DNA of 64,000 bases from Lentisalinibacter sp964427415. Lineage in GTDB: Bacteria; Pseudomonadota; Gammaproteobacteria; Steroidobacterales; Woeseiaceae. The position numbers and the translations under genes were made by a program. The stretch is taken from contig CAYRUH010000015.1 of NCBI GenBank assembly GCA_964427415.1, positions 8,076-72,075 on the forward strand. The letters run 5' to 3'. Below the pieces are notes generated by a model that was not told the DNA's origin, made no database searches, and was given only the letters and a program-made list of their open reading frames with translations. Of this stretch, positions 19,853 through 34,114 are shown piece by piece (the first letter of the stretch is position 1; every line of letters begins with the position of its first letter).

Positions 19853-19915
19853 CGTCCGCTCCTCGCCCTCAGTCGTCGGCGGCCGCCATGGCCACGACGG
19901 CTCGCGGCGCTCGGT

Positions 19916-20533
19916 TCACTGCAGCAGCTCGATCACTCCGCAGGCGATGCGCGCGCCGGCGGCGCCGGTGGGCTGGGTCTCGAAATCGTCGGGCTCGGCG
20001 TGCACGATGACAGATCGGCCGATGATGCCGGTCTCGCCTTTGAAGGTGAGTTCATCACCCAGCACCCGATCGAACCGGGCCTGGCCGTGCTCGTCGAATG
20101 TGATATTGCCGAGATCACCGGCGTGCTGCTGGCCGGCGGGATCGTCGGGCGAGCCGTGGGGCGCGCCGGCGGGGTTGAAATGCGGCCCGGCCGACGTGCC
20201 GTCCGGGGCACTGCAGTCACCCACCTCGTGGATATGGATGGCATGGGTGCTGGCGGGCTCGCCACCGTCCAGCACGCCGCCCATCACCATCGGCCCCTCG
20301 AACGCCGTGAAGACGACGGCGCCGTCCAGAGAGGAGCCGGATTTCGGTTCCATCCGGGCGATCGCCCTGAGGGCGCTGCCCGCCGCCGGACGGGCCTCCG
20401 GCTGTGCCGCGGCCGGCTCCTCAGCCGACTTCTGCTCCAGCGGCGGCGGAGACTCGCCGCCGCAGGCCGCCAGCGCGACGGTGCAGGCCACGGCCGCCAC
20501 CGCCCGCGCAATACCGCTTCGATACTCTCCCAT
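19916..20533 (-). CDS. sodC: Cu-Zn superoxide dismutase, lipoprotein
   Basis: 205-residue exported SOD that disproportionates superoxide. Lipobox LAACG at the N-terminus, then a Glu/Ala/Pro-rich linker to about residue 55. Ligands are in place: HAIHIHEVGDCS (two Cu His), AGPHFNP (bridging His), QQHAGDLGNI (Zn His), VIVHAEPDDF (Cu His and Zn Asp region) and GARIACGVI, which supplies the second Cys of the disulfide. Lipid anchoring in the periplasm is inferred from the lipobox. A single monocistronic gene between the SLC13 and rhomboid genes. Confidence 0.93.
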   Translation of the reverse strand: MGEYRSGIARAVAAVACTVALAACGGESPPPLEQKSAEEPAAAQPEARPAAGSALRAIARMEPKSGSSLDGAVVFTAFEGPMVMGGVLDGGEPASTHAIHIHEVGDCSAPDGTSAGPHFNPAGAPHGSPDDPAGQQHAGDLGNITFDEHGQARFDRVLGDELTFKGETGIIGRSVIVHAEPDDFETQPTGAAGARIACGVIELLQ

Positions 20534-20599
20534 GGATCGCTCCCTGTCGTTTGAGATTCTGACTCTGCACCAAAAAAAATCGGGCCGGCAGCGGACATC

Positions 20600-21226
20600 T
20601 CAGCGCGCCCGGCGCCAGTATTGTATCAGCAGGAAACCGAACAGCATGCCGCCCAGGTGGGCGAAGTGGGCGACACCGGGCTGCAGGCCGGTGACCCCGT
20701 ACATGAGCTCCAGGACACCGAACAGGATAACCAGGTACTTGGCCTTCATCGGGATCGGCGGGATCAGCAGCAGGATCTGCCGGTTCGGGAACATCAGGCC
20801 GTAGGCGAGCAGGATGCCGAAGACGCCGCCCGAGGCGCCGATGGTGGGATAGACCTCGGACTGGAACATGGCCACCAGCAGCTGCACGATGCCCGCGCCC
20901 ACGACGCACACGAGGTAGTAGATTACGAAGTAGCGCGGCCCCCAGAAACGCTCGATGTCGCGGCCGAACATCCACAGCGTGAACATGTTGAACAGCAGGT
21001 GAGTGAGGTCGCCGTGCAGGAAGCCGTAGGTGACGAACTGCCACGGCGCGAAATACTCGGAACCGGCCGGCCACAGCGCCAGCGAACCGAGCAGCGTCAC
21101 GAACATCTCCCGGGAGGCGTTCTGGGCAGCGAAGGCCAGCCCGTTCGCCACCAGCAGCGTGAAGATGACCGTGGGAATGAGACTGTTGTTGCCGGGCGGT
21201 TGCGGCCGAATCCTGTAGGCACCCAT
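20600..21226 (-). CDS. Rhomboid family intramembrane serine protease
   Basis: 208 residues from ATG 21226 (MGAYRIRPQPPGNNSLIPTV). Six hydrophobic segments. The HGDLTHLLFNMFTLWMFG loop, the nucleophile in TIGASGGVFG and the catalytic His in AHFAHLGGMLFG are all present, so it should be active. Substrate unknown. An in-frame ATG at 21361 lacks family similarity. Eight Us follow in the downstream RNA (plus-strand A run 20572-20579) but without a convincing hairpin. Confidence 0.92.
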   Translation of the reverse strand: MGAYRIRPQPPGNNSLIPTVIFTLLVANGLAFAAQNASREMFVTLLGSLALWPAGSEYFAPWQFVTYGFLHGDLTHLLFNMFTLWMFGRDIERFWGPRYFVIYYLVCVVGAGIVQLLVAMFQSEVYPTIGASGGVFGILLAYGLMFPNRQILLLIPPIPMKAKYLVILFGVLELMYGVTGLQPGVAHFAHLGGMLFGFLLIQYWRRAR

Positions 21227-21405
21227 GCCGACGTTATACAGGAAAGCCGGACGCCGGGTCAGGCCGCGCCCGGCGCCCGTTCGGCCCGCGCGGTGCTGTC
21301 CCGATCCTGTCCAACCCCGGTTGCGGTAACATCTCATCCAGCCCGGCAGGCCCCGGTGCATTCGTGGCCCGCCCGTCCCCCACGCCCACCCGGAACCCGG
21401 AGCTC

Positions 21406-26877
<5,472 letters not shown>

Positions 26878-26964
26878 TCCCCGCCGACGGTTACGGATGT
26901 CTGGACTTTCTGACGAGTATCTGTAGACTCCCTGCCATAGACATTAAGTTGACGGAAAAACGAC

Positions 26965-27990
26965 ATGGCTGAGACACGGATCGGACAAGGGAACGACAGC
27001 AAGAGCAGTAATGATTATGCGATCGGCGCCGTGTCGCGGCTGACCGGCATCTCCACACACACCCTGCGCATCTGGGAGCGGCGTTACGGCGCCGTGATCG
27101 CCGACCGCACGGAGAGCGGACGGCGGATTTACTCGCGCCGGGACGTGGAGAAACTGGGTTTGCTGAAAATACTCGTGGACCGGGGCTTCTCCATCGGCCA
27201 GATCGCCAATCTGGATCTCGAGGAGCTGCGCGCGCGCCGCGAGGAGGTCGTGCGTCAGGCGAACGACCTGCAGCTCGCGCGGCCCGACCAGCCCATCCGC
27301 GTGGCGGCGCTGGGGCGCTTCGCCCTGCAGGGGCTCAGCCGCAACGGCGTACTGCCGGAACAAGTGGAGCTGACCATCCTGGAGAGCGATCCGCGACGGT
27401 TCCGGGCCGACATTCGCCGGCTGCGCCCGGACGTGCTCCTGATCGAGGTGCCGGTGGTGGACGAAAAGACTGCCGAGCGCATCGCCGGTCTGCGGGATCT
27501 GTGCGGCGCCGGGCGCGTTCTGGTGCTGTACAACTTCGGCCGCGGCGAAGACGTGAACCGCCTGGCCGCAGCCCAGTTCGAGCTGTTCCGGGCGCCCACC
27601 ACAGCGCTGGCAATCGTCGAGGCGCTGCTGCGGGGCCCGCGGGTGACCAATACGGCCCCGCCGCGGGTGCGCTCCGAGCAGCAGCGTGCTACCGGCGACG
27701 CGCCGGAGGTGCCGGTGCTGACCGAAGAGCTGCCGCCAAGGCGTTTCGACGACGGCCAGCTGTGCACCCTCGCCGGCGTCCGCACGGATGTGGACTGTGA
27801 GTGTCCGCATCATCTCGCCGACCTGGTGCAGAGCCTGACGGCGTTCGAGATCTACAGTGACCAGTGCGAATCGCGCAACAGCGAGGACGCCGCCCTGCAC
27901 GCCTATCTGCATGCAATGACCGCCCGCGCCCGCGCCATCATGGAAGAGTCACTGGCGACCCTGGCCCGCGTCGAGAAGCTGGAGTACTGA
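26965..27990 (+). CDS. MerR-family transcriptional regulator with degenerate B12-like domain
   Basis: 341 residues. The N-terminal winged helix (about 17-85) has the CarA/LitR/MlrA-type motif HTLRIWERRYG and SGRRIYSRRDVEKLGLL. Residues about 110-220 look like a Rossmann-type domain placed where CarH/LitR proteins bind cobalamin, but I see no cobalamin-ligand His motif. The C-terminal ~60 residues are helical. Hence it may sense something other than B12, or nothing. Six bp separate it from the next gene, so the two are probably co-transcribed. Target genes are not evident. Confidence 0.83.
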   Translation: MAETRIGQGNDSKSSNDYAIGAVSRLTGISTHTLRIWERRYGAVIADRTESGRRIYSRRDVEKLGLLKILVDRGFSIGQIANLDLEELRARREEVVRQANDLQLARPDQPIRVAALGRFALQGLSRNGVLPEQVELTILESDPRRFRADIRRLRPDVLLIEVPVVDEKTAERIAGLRDLCGAGRVLVLYNFGRGEDVNRLAAAQFELFRAPTTALAIVEALLRGPRVTNTAPPRVRSEQQRATGDAPEVPVLTEELPPRRFDDGQLCTLAGVRTDVDCECPHHLADLVQSLTAFEIYSDQCESRNSEDAALHAYLHAMTARARAIMEESLATLARVEKLEY

Positions 27991-27996
27991 GCCGCC

Positions 27997-29622
27997 GTGA
28001 TCCGCGCCGCCAGCATTATGACGGCAGCTTTGCTGGTGCTCGGTGGCATGGCGGTGCCGGCCGGCGCGGCGCCCGGCTTCGGCGTGCGCATTTCGCCGGT
28101 GGCCAATCTGGTCTACCACCTGGATTGCCTGAGTGGCTACCGGCGCTGCACCCGGGCCGCCTTCGATGAGCTCTGGCAGCGCCTCGACTGGAACGCAGAA
28201 GACGAACGCCTGCTGATACGCTGGCAGCAGCTGCAGGAGCGATATCGGCTGTATGCCGACTTCACCACGTCGGCTCCGGAGGCGCCCTACCCCTACACCT
28301 TCCCCTACCTGCAGGCCCGGGGCATCGACATCGGGGAGAAGCTCCGCCTGGCGAGCCTTCAGTCCCGCGACCTCGCCGATTACGGCGAGCGGCTGCGCCT
28401 GCTGCTGCAGCCCCGTGACGCCCGCGAGGCAATGGCTGTCGCCCGCCACTTCGAGCCCCGCTTCGAGGTCTGGTGGCGGGACGGCGCGGCCGGTGACCTG
28501 GAGCGCCTGGCCGCCGGCTACCAGGGCACCGCACAGCGCGCCGGCCTCGCCGCGCTGCTCGCCCGGGTCGGCAACCTGTTCGATCTGCGCCTGCAGGACG
28601 TCGCCGACCTCGAGGTGAACCTGGTGGCCCTGCCGGAGGGTGCCAGAGCGTCCCGGGCCACGCTGATCGAAAACCATGCCATCGTCGAGAGCCGGCGCGG
28701 AGAGGCGCCGGACGACCGCCTCGGTGTGATCGTCCATGAATTCGTCCACTACCTCTACGCGCTCAGTCCCCGGGAACGTCACGAAGCCGTGCTCGAGGCG
28801 TTTCTCGCAAGCGAGCGGCCGTGGAGCCTGCGAGCCTACAACCTGATTAACGAGGCGGTCGCGAGTGCTATCGGCAACGGCATCGTCGAGCGGCGGCTGC
28901 AGACGGAGGCGGAGTATCGTCGCTACCACGCGCTGCCGGATTCCTTCTACGCGGATTTCTACGTGGACACGCTCGCCAAGGCGCTAGTGCCGATGTTGGA
29001 CCGCCACCTCGAAGACGGCCGGCCGCTGGGCGCCGGTTTCGCTGCGGACTATCTGGAGACCGCCGCCAGGGCGCTGGACGGCCGGCTGGACGACCTGGCG
29101 CTGCAGCTGGTCTCCTCCGCCGTGGTCGCCACGGACCCGGCGCTGGCGGAGCTGGCCCGCCTCCCCGCCTCGGCGCTGACGACTTTCTCACTGTTCACTC
29201 ACATCACCGCCGAGCCGGGACTCCCGGCCACCGCGCTCACGCGCTACCCGGAACTCTCCGGCATCGTGCTGGTGCGCGCCGGCGACCTGCCCCGGCTGGC
29301 CGGATTCGCCGATCAATCGCTGATCGAGCTGATGGAGGGACTGTCCGAACGGCTGGGCGCGTTTGTCTACGGGCATGCGCGCAGCGCGCGGGCGACGGTG
29401 TATTACGTGTGCAGCAGCGACGAGGCAGGCGTGGAATGGGCGCTCGAGCACCTGCTGTCGCGCAGCGCGAGCTTCACCGGGCTGAGCCTGCCGCCGGGGA
29501 CGGCTGTCCGCTATTCACGCGACTCCGGCTCGTCGGACAATATCTCGAAGCGGATGCCGATGGCGCGCAGTCTCGCCAGCAACGCATCTCCCATCGCCTC
29601 CGCGGGCGTCAGCACGCCGTAG
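27997..29622 (+). CDS. Exported zincin-like protein of unknown function
   Basis: 541 residues with a signal peptide (cleavage near AGAAPG). I do not recognise a named family. Visible: GVIVHEFVHYLYAL, an HExxH zinc-protease motif at about residues 249-253, and INEAVASAIGNGIVE about 35 residues later, together the HExxH...NExxA pattern of gluzincins. A metalloprotease role is therefore likely but unproven. The final ~37 residues lie antisense to the 3' end of the saccharopine-dehydrogenase-like gene (29511-29622), an unusually long convergent overlap, and look low-complexity. It probably shares a transcript with the MerR gene. Confidence 0.72.
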   Translation: MIRAASIMTAALLVLGGMAVPAGAAPGFGVRISPVANLVYHLDCLSGYRRCTRAAFDELWQRLDWNAEDERLLIRWQQLQERYRLYADFTTSAPEAPYPYTFPYLQARGIDIGEKLRLASLQSRDLADYGERLRLLLQPRDAREAMAVARHFEPRFEVWWRDGAAGDLERLAAGYQGTAQRAGLAALLARVGNLFDLRLQDVADLEVNLVALPEGARASRATLIENHAIVESRRGEAPDDRLGVIVHEFVHYLYALSPRERHEAVLEAFLASERPWSLRAYNLINEAVASAIGNGIVERRLQTEAEYRRYHALPDSFYADFYVDTLAKALVPMLDRHLEDGRPLGAGFAADYLETAARALDGRLDDLALQLVSSAVVATDPALAELARLPASALTTFSLFTHITAEPGLPATALTRYPELSGIVLVRAGDLPRLAGFADQSLIELMEGLSERLGAFVYGHARSARATVYYVCSSDEAGVEWALEHLLSRSASFTGLSLPPGTAVRYSRDSGSSDNISKRMPMARSLASNASPIASAGVSTP

Positions 29623-30686
29623 CGCGGCGGCAGCGAGTCCGCCTCGAGGGACAGACAAAGCGCCGCCTCGGCCAGCATGCGCGAAGTCTCCGCGTACCCG
29701 GGTTCGCCGCCGGACGCCTCGCCGATCAGGCGCCGGCCGTCGCCGCGCGCGACGAAAGTGACGCGGAACGAGCCGGCGGCACGGGTCTGTTCGTCGGGGC
29801 CGGAACCCGGCGGCCTGAGCCCGCCGAGCCAGCGGCGTACAGGCCCCACCTGGGCCAGCCCGGTCACCGCGGAAATGCCCGACGTCAGGGCCATCAGCTT
29901 CGCCAGCGAGCCCACCCGGATGTAGTGCGTATAGGTGAACTCGCGCCCGTAGGCCGACAGCGCCGTCGCGGAACGGATGATGACCTGCCGATCGATGGTC
30001 GGGAACGGCATCACCCAGCCGCCCACCAGCTCCTCGTAATGGGCGCCGCGCTTGTCCACGCTCACCCGGCGCTCGCCGCTCACGCCCTGCTCCATGCGCG
30101 CCGCGACGCGCCGGGTCTCGCCGAGATTGCCCAGCGCTTCCAGCGCGGAGTTCCAGGTACCGCCCGAGATGCCGCCCTTCGCGGAGACGAAACCTTCGAG
30201 CTGCACGCTGGCCTCTTCCGGCAGTGCGTTGACCATCATCCAGGCGCCGAGGTCGTGGGGGATGCTGTCGAAACCGCAGCTGTTGACCACGCGCACCCGC
30301 TGTTCCCGGGCGCTGGTGCCGCAGTGGTCCATCACCTGATCCACGAAGGCCGGCTCGCCGGTGAGATCCGCGTAACTCGTGCCCGCCTCGACGCAGGCCA
30401 TCACCACTGCCTCGCCATAGCGGATGTAGGGACCCACCGTGGTGGCGAGCACCCGGGTGCGCCGCGCCATCTGCAGCAGCGTGTCGTAGTCGCCGACTTC
30501 CGCCCTGATCACACCGGGGCTGCCATCCAGTTCCGCGGCCAGCGCCTCGAGCTTGTCCGCATCCCGCCCGGCGATGGCCCAGCGGAATTCCTCATCGGTC
30601 TTGTGCGCCAGATAGGCCGCGGTCAGCCGGCCGGTGTATCCCGTCGCCCCGAACAGGATGACGTCGTATTCCCGGTTTTCAGCCAT
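29511..30686 (-). CDS. Saccharopine dehydrogenase NADP-binding domain protein (trans-acting enoyl reductase-like)
   Basis: 391 residues from ATG 30686, which follows a GGAGGA site by about 5 nt. The N-terminal dinucleotide-binding motif VILFGATGYTGRLTAAYL and AGRDADKLEAL are typical of the saccharopine dehydrogenase-like family that includes trans-acting enoyl reductases of lipid synthesis. The substrate cannot be read from sequence. SCGFDSIPHDLG is a further family signature. It overlaps the upstream MOSC gene by 8 bp and its 3' end overlaps the convergent zincin-like gene. Confidence 0.88.
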   Translation of the reverse strand: MAENREYDVILFGATGYTGRLTAAYLAHKTDEEFRWAIAGRDADKLEALAAELDGSPGVIRAEVGDYDTLLQMARRTRVLATTVGPYIRYGEAVVMACVEAGTSYADLTGEPAFVDQVMDHCGTSAREQRVRVVNSCGFDSIPHDLGAWMMVNALPEEASVQLEGFVSAKGGISGGTWNSALEALGNLGETRRVAARMEQGVSGERRVSVDKRGAHYEELVGGWVMPFPTIDRQVIIRSATALSAYGREFTYTHYIRVGSLAKLMALTSGISAVTGLAQVGPVRRWLGGLRPPGSGPDEQTRAAGSFRVTFVARGDGRRLIGEASGGEPGYAETSRMLAEAALCLSLEADSLPPRYGVLTPAEAMGDALLARLRAIGIRFEILSDEPESRE

Positions 30687-31131
30687 CAGCATCCTCCAGC
30701 CGCACGCCGTCTCCCAAGCCGATCTCGCCGCCGTCAAGCACCCGGCAGGTCACGCCGCCGCGCCAATCCGGCTCGAGGGCCTGCCGCAGTCCCGCGCCGG
30801 CCTCCTCCATCCGCGAACACGGATCCAGCTCGCCGGTGATCTCCAGCACCACCGGGCCGATTACGAGCCGTCGGCCGGCCGTCTCTGCGAGCGGGATTCC
30901 GTCGATGAGTAGGTTGGCCCGACGCGCCGTCCACGGCAGCTTTCGCCCGAGCTCGTCACAGGCGGCGCGCCAGCCCGGGGCGGCCAGCACCGTCACCTGC
31001 CGCCGGCCGGGCCGGCCCCGGAAATCCCGGGCCACGCCAGTGGCGGGGTGGACCAGCGCGCATTCGAGGATCTCCATGGGAGCGCGTTTCCGCTCCCGCC
31101 GTGCGATCCCGATCAGCCTGCCCTCGCTCAT
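30679..31131 (-). CDS. MOSC domain-containing protein
   Basis: 150-residue stand-alone MOSC (molybdenum cofactor sulfurase C-terminal) protein. LDPCSRMEEAGAGLRQAL contains the conserved Cys of the family, and VTCRVLDGGEIGLGD is a typical C-terminus. Such proteins bind or transfer sulfur or handle Moco; the partner is not evident here. Start at ATG 31131 (MSEGRLIGIARRE). The overlap with the downstream dehydrogenase gene indicates co-translation. Confidence 0.88.
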   Translation of the reverse strand: MSEGRLIGIARRERKRAPMEILECALVHPATGVARDFRGRPGRRQVTVLAAPGWRAACDELGRKLPWTARRANLLIDGIPLAETAGRRLVIGPVVLEITGELDPCSRMEEAGAGLRQALEPDWRGGVTCRVLDGGEIGLGDGVRLEDADG

Positions 31132-31252
31132 GGGCGGCCTCCCTGGCTGCAAACCCCGATGGTATCAGGTAGCACGGCCTTCAGGCTCGATTCCCCTCTT
31201 TCCTGGCCGCTCTGCGGGGGTCGTCCGGACCGACTGGAGCCAATTGACAACG

Positions 31253-31303
31253 GTAGGAGCGGCTTCAGCCGCGATCTGCGGTCGGGCCTGAAGGCCCTCC
31301 TAC
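31253..31303. repeat. Inverted pair of REP elements (BIME-like)
   Basis: Two REP-type sequences face each other: GTAGGAGCGGCTTCAGCCGC on the plus strand from 31253, and GTAGGAGGGCCTTCAGGCCC on the minus strand from 31303. Each has the GTAG head followed by a short imperfect palindrome, the format of GTAG-class REPs mobilised by RAYT transposases in Gammaproteobacteria. No RAYT gene is in the window. Confidence 0.88.
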
Positions 31304-31310
31304 AGAGACC

Positions 31311-32450
31311 TCAGAACCAGAACGAGACGAACAGCTGCACCACGTCGGCGTCGAAGCCGTACAGGGGCTCCTCGCCGGGGGCGGCGCCGCTCACCCGGAG
31401 GTCGCGGAAGTTCTCGTAGTCAAAGCGGATGCGGTCCCAGAACAGGTTCAGTGAGCCCTTCTCGACGACACTCCAGCCGTCGCTCACGAACTCCCAGCTC
31501 ACACCGGCGCGGATGGTCGCGCTCTCGAACGTGCTGAGTTCCTTGTCGCGCCCCATGAAGTTCTGCGCATTCGAACGGGGGAACAGGTCGGCGTAGAAGT
31601 CCGCCTGTTCCTGCGTATAGTAGCGATAGCGCGTCGAGAAGGTCAGACCGTGCTTCCAGGGGTGGACGTAGCCGATTTCCCCGGTGTGCGACTCAACACC
31701 CCAGGTGTCGGAGAAGTACCGGTAGGTGCCGTGCAATGCTGCCCGCCACGGCATGCGATAGCGTGCCGTCAGCGAAGCGGCGCCGCTGGTGCGCGTATTC
31801 GGATAGACCTCCGGCTCGAACTGGTAACCCGCGGGCTGGTCCGCGGCCAGATAACGCACGGACCGGTACGGGTTGTTCAGGAAGCCCTCGTCGGTGATGG
31901 CCTCGAAGGCAAAGCTCATGATCAGGCTGCGCGTGACGATCTGTGTTATGCCTAGGCTGTACTGCTGACGGTCGACGTCCCGGCTGAACTCCGGATCGTT
32001 GGACTTGCCCACCTCGTCCCAGCCGAGGGCGTAGCCCAGCGTCACCGTTGTCATCTGCCCGAACAAGTCCTGGCTGATGCCGAAATGCAGGCTGTTGGCG
32101 GCGTAGTCACTCTCGTCGCTGCGCGTGTAGCCCACACTCATCAGCGTGTTGCCATGCAGGTAGTCCACACCGAGGGAGCCCTGCTTGCGCTCCTCGGTGT
32201 AGGCACTGGCCGTGGTCACGACATCAATGGAGGCGCTCGAGACCATGTCCAGGTAGTAATTCGCAGACAGGGAGAAGCTATTGCCGACCTGCTTGCGCAG
32301 CAGCACCGACGGGCCGTCGATGGTCACGCCGCCGCCCTCGTAGCGATGATAGAGCACGTCCGCCCGGTCTTCCGGCAGTACCGTCGCGAACAGCGTGCCC
32401 GGCAGCAGTGCAGGCAGGAGAAGCAGCGTCGCAAGTTGGCGGCCGATCAT
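31311..32450 (-). CDS. DUF3570 domain-containing outer-membrane beta-barrel protein
   Basis: 379 residues from ATG 32450. A signal peptide ends near GTLFA, followed by VLPEDRADVLYHRYEGGGVTIDGPSVLLRK, the DUF3570 signature, and many alternating beta strands ending in a terminal aromatic, FVSFWF, as in outer-membrane barrels. Function unknown. It directly follows DUF4266, with which it is commonly paired. It is the last gene of the leftward five-gene cluster. Confidence 0.88.
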   Translation of the reverse strand: MIGRQLATLLLLPALLPGTLFATVLPEDRADVLYHRYEGGGVTIDGPSVLLRKQVGNSFSLSANYYLDMVSSASIDVVTTASAYTEERKQGSLGVDYLHGNTLMSVGYTRSDESDYAANSLHFGISQDLFGQMTTVTLGYALGWDEVGKSNDPEFSRDVDRQQYSLGITQIVTRSLIMSFAFEAITDEGFLNNPYRSVRYLAADQPAGYQFEPEVYPNTRTSGAASLTARYRMPWRAALHGTYRYFSDTWGVESHTGEIGYVHPWKHGLTFSTRYRYYTQEQADFYADLFPRSNAQNFMGRDKELSTFESATIRAGVSWEFVSDGWSVVEKGSLNLFWDRIRFDYENFRDLRVSGAAPGEEPLYGFDADVVQLFVSFWF

Positions 32451-32460
32451 CTTGCGCGAC

Positions 32461-32694
32461 TCAGTTACAGCCGCAGCCGCCGCCGGCGCCGCCCAGCGCG
32501 CCGCGCGCGCCCTCCCGGGCGTCCCAGACATGCAACTCGTAGGCCGTGGCCACCGGGTGCATGTCCAGCGCCATGATGGGGTCGGCCAGGTGGTCCCGCT
32601 CGTAGGGTTTCACCCAGGGCTCCACACTGGAGCAGCCGGCGCTCGCCACGAACACCGCGCAGGCCGCCGCCGCACGGATCAGAATCTTTTGCAT
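32461..32694 (-). CDS. DUF4266 domain-containing lipoprotein
   Basis: 77-residue lipoprotein: signal with lipobox ASAGC, then VEPWVKPYERDHLADPIM, the DUF4266 hallmark, and a C-terminal Gly/Cys tail (GGGCGCN). Start at ATG 32694; the longer frame runs into the neighbouring gene. Unknown function; the 10-bp spacing to DUF3570 indicates joint expression. Terminal Cys residues might bind metal or form a disulfide, an inference. Confidence 0.87.
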   Translation of the reverse strand: MQKILIRAAAACAVFVASAGCSSVEPWVKPYERDHLADPIMALDMHPVATAYELHVWDAREGARGALGGAGGGCGCN

Positions 32695-32716
32695 GGTCCT
32701 TACCTCGCTGCCCGGT

Positions 32717-33388
32717 TCAAAAGAAGATCGTGAAACCGATATGCCCTTCGATGTTGTGGGCGGTCTTCTCCTCGCCGAGGATGTCGATATCGAACAGGTG
32801 GTCGCGTACATCGGCATGCAGCGCGATCATGTCGTTCAGCAGCAGCCGGTAGCCGAAACCGAAATTCACCGTGAAGCGATCGTCGCCGGCAAACTGCGTG
32901 CTGCCGATCCCGGCGATGAGGTACAGCGCCTGGGAGAACGCCAGATTGCGGCCGACGAAAGCTTCGCCCGGTAACACGTTGTACCCGAGAGAGGCGTTGT
33001 AGTATGTGAACTCGCGCTCATCGTCGGTCAGAATCTCCGCCGCGCCGCTCAGCCGCTCGAAGCTGGTCTCCTCGGTATCGGTACGCCCGTAGGCAGCCTC
33101 GACGAACAGGCCCTCGGTGATGTGATAGGCCAGGCGCACGCCGTAGACCGGATTCACGCCGAAATCCTCGACGCTCATGAGCCCGGTGTAGGCACCGATC
33201 TCGAAGTTCTCGCTATCGATCTTCGGCGGCTCGACCTCGCGGCGATCCACCTCCGGCTCGATCACCTGTTCCGGCACCTCGGCCACGGCATCGCCCGGCT
33301 CGTCGCCGCCGATGAAGGGCAGGCTGCCGCAGCCGGTCAGGGCGAAAGCGAGTCCGGTCAGAAAAAGAAGCCGAATCCGAGTTTCCAT
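32717..33388 (-). CDS. Outer-membrane beta-barrel domain lipoprotein
   Basis: 223 residues. Signal peptide with lipobox LTGC, an acidic Pro/Glu linker (residues ~28-60), then a beta-barrel-type domain with YGVRLAYHITEGLFVEAAYGR, FVGRNLAFSQALYL and a terminal FTIFF. It resembles the small outer-membrane beta-barrel domain family seen in Myxococcota and Gammaproteobacteria. Its start lies 31 bp inside the upstream SH3/barrel gene, so translation is probably coupled. It carries no catalytic motif. Confidence 0.8.
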   Translation of the reverse strand: METRIRLLFLTGLAFALTGCGSLPFIGGDEPGDAVAEVPEQVIEPEVDRREVEPPKIDSENFEIGAYTGLMSVEDFGVNPVYGVRLAYHITEGLFVEAAYGRTDTEETSFERLSGAAEILTDDEREFTYYNASLGYNVLPGEAFVGRNLAFSQALYLIAGIGSTQFAGDDRFTVNFGFGYRLLLNDMIALHADVRDHLFDIDILGEEKTAHNIEGHIGFTIFF

Positions 33389-34110
33389 TCTTCGATTTCC
33401 TCATTCTCGTCGCGGCTGGTGAATACGACATAACTTTTGTATTCAGCGCGAAAAATAAAACGTCTGGTCACCCAGGCCCGTACGCCTGCGCCTACGTGGG
33501 CCGTCTGGTCGGTACGGTCGAGCGGCTGCACCAGGGTGGCCACCGGCTCGATGTGCAGCACACCGGTGCCGAGAGTGAAAAACGGGGAGACCCGCCAGTG
33601 CGGCCAGGTCTGGTGCACGATGCTCACGTTGGCCATCCAGCCGTCGGAGAAATTGCCGAGCAGCTGGGTGCCCCACAGCTCCAGCGACAGGTTCGGCGTG
33701 AACGAATAGCCCAGGTAGCCGCTGATGACGTTGGCGCCGCCGAAGTCCCCCGTGAGCCCGCCGGATTCCCAGCGGCGCACCAGGTACTCTTCGCGGCCGG
33801 TGGTCTCGAACTCGGCCGGCGTGCCCGACTCATCCAGCGTCATCAGCATCTCGCGCTCGTGCACCCAGCCCTCGCGGCCGCGCGCATCGCGCACTTTGAA
33901 CCATTCGGTGCGCCGCTTCAGCAGTTCGACGGCATCGCCGCGTTCGACCACGTTGAACACGGGATAGCCCCGGCCGGGCCCGGTGTGCATTTCCAGGTAG
34001 GGCTCCGCCACCATGACCCGGCGGTATTGCTCTGGATGCTCCTCCGCCTGCGCACCGGTGCCGAGCGCACAGCAGAGCAGCAGGGAGTACAGTACCGCCA
34101 GCGGTCTCAT
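33358..34110 (-). CDS. SH3-domain plus outer-membrane beta-barrel protein
   Basis: 250 residues. Signal peptide (cleaved near AQA-EE), then a bacterial SH3-like domain (about 30-95: YLEMHTGPGRGYPVFNVVERGDAVELL...GREGWVH), then a barrel-type domain with YLGYSFTPNLSLELWG and terminal LGFGFFF. The SH3 part may bind peptidoglycan and the barrel would sit in the outer membrane, which would tie wall and outer membrane together (inference). It follows the large CxxCH protein gene by 4 bp. Confidence 0.8.
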   Translation of the reverse strand: MRPLAVLYSLLLCCALGTGAQAEEHPEQYRRVMVAEPYLEMHTGPGRGYPVFNVVERGDAVELLKRRTEWFKVRDARGREGWVHEREMLMTLDESGTPAEFETTGREEYLVRRWESGGLTGDFGGANVISGYLGYSFTPNLSLELWGTQLLGNFSDGWMANVSIVHQTWPHWRVSPFFTLGTGVLHIEPVATLVQPLDRTDQTAHVGAGVRAWVTRRFIFRAEYKSYVVFTSRDENEEIEEWKLGFGFFF

Positions 34111-34114
34111 GGCA

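Noticed and set aside
20572..20599. Poly-U terminator for the rhomboid gene
   Set aside because: There is an eight-base T run downstream on the minus strand but no stable hairpin in front of it.
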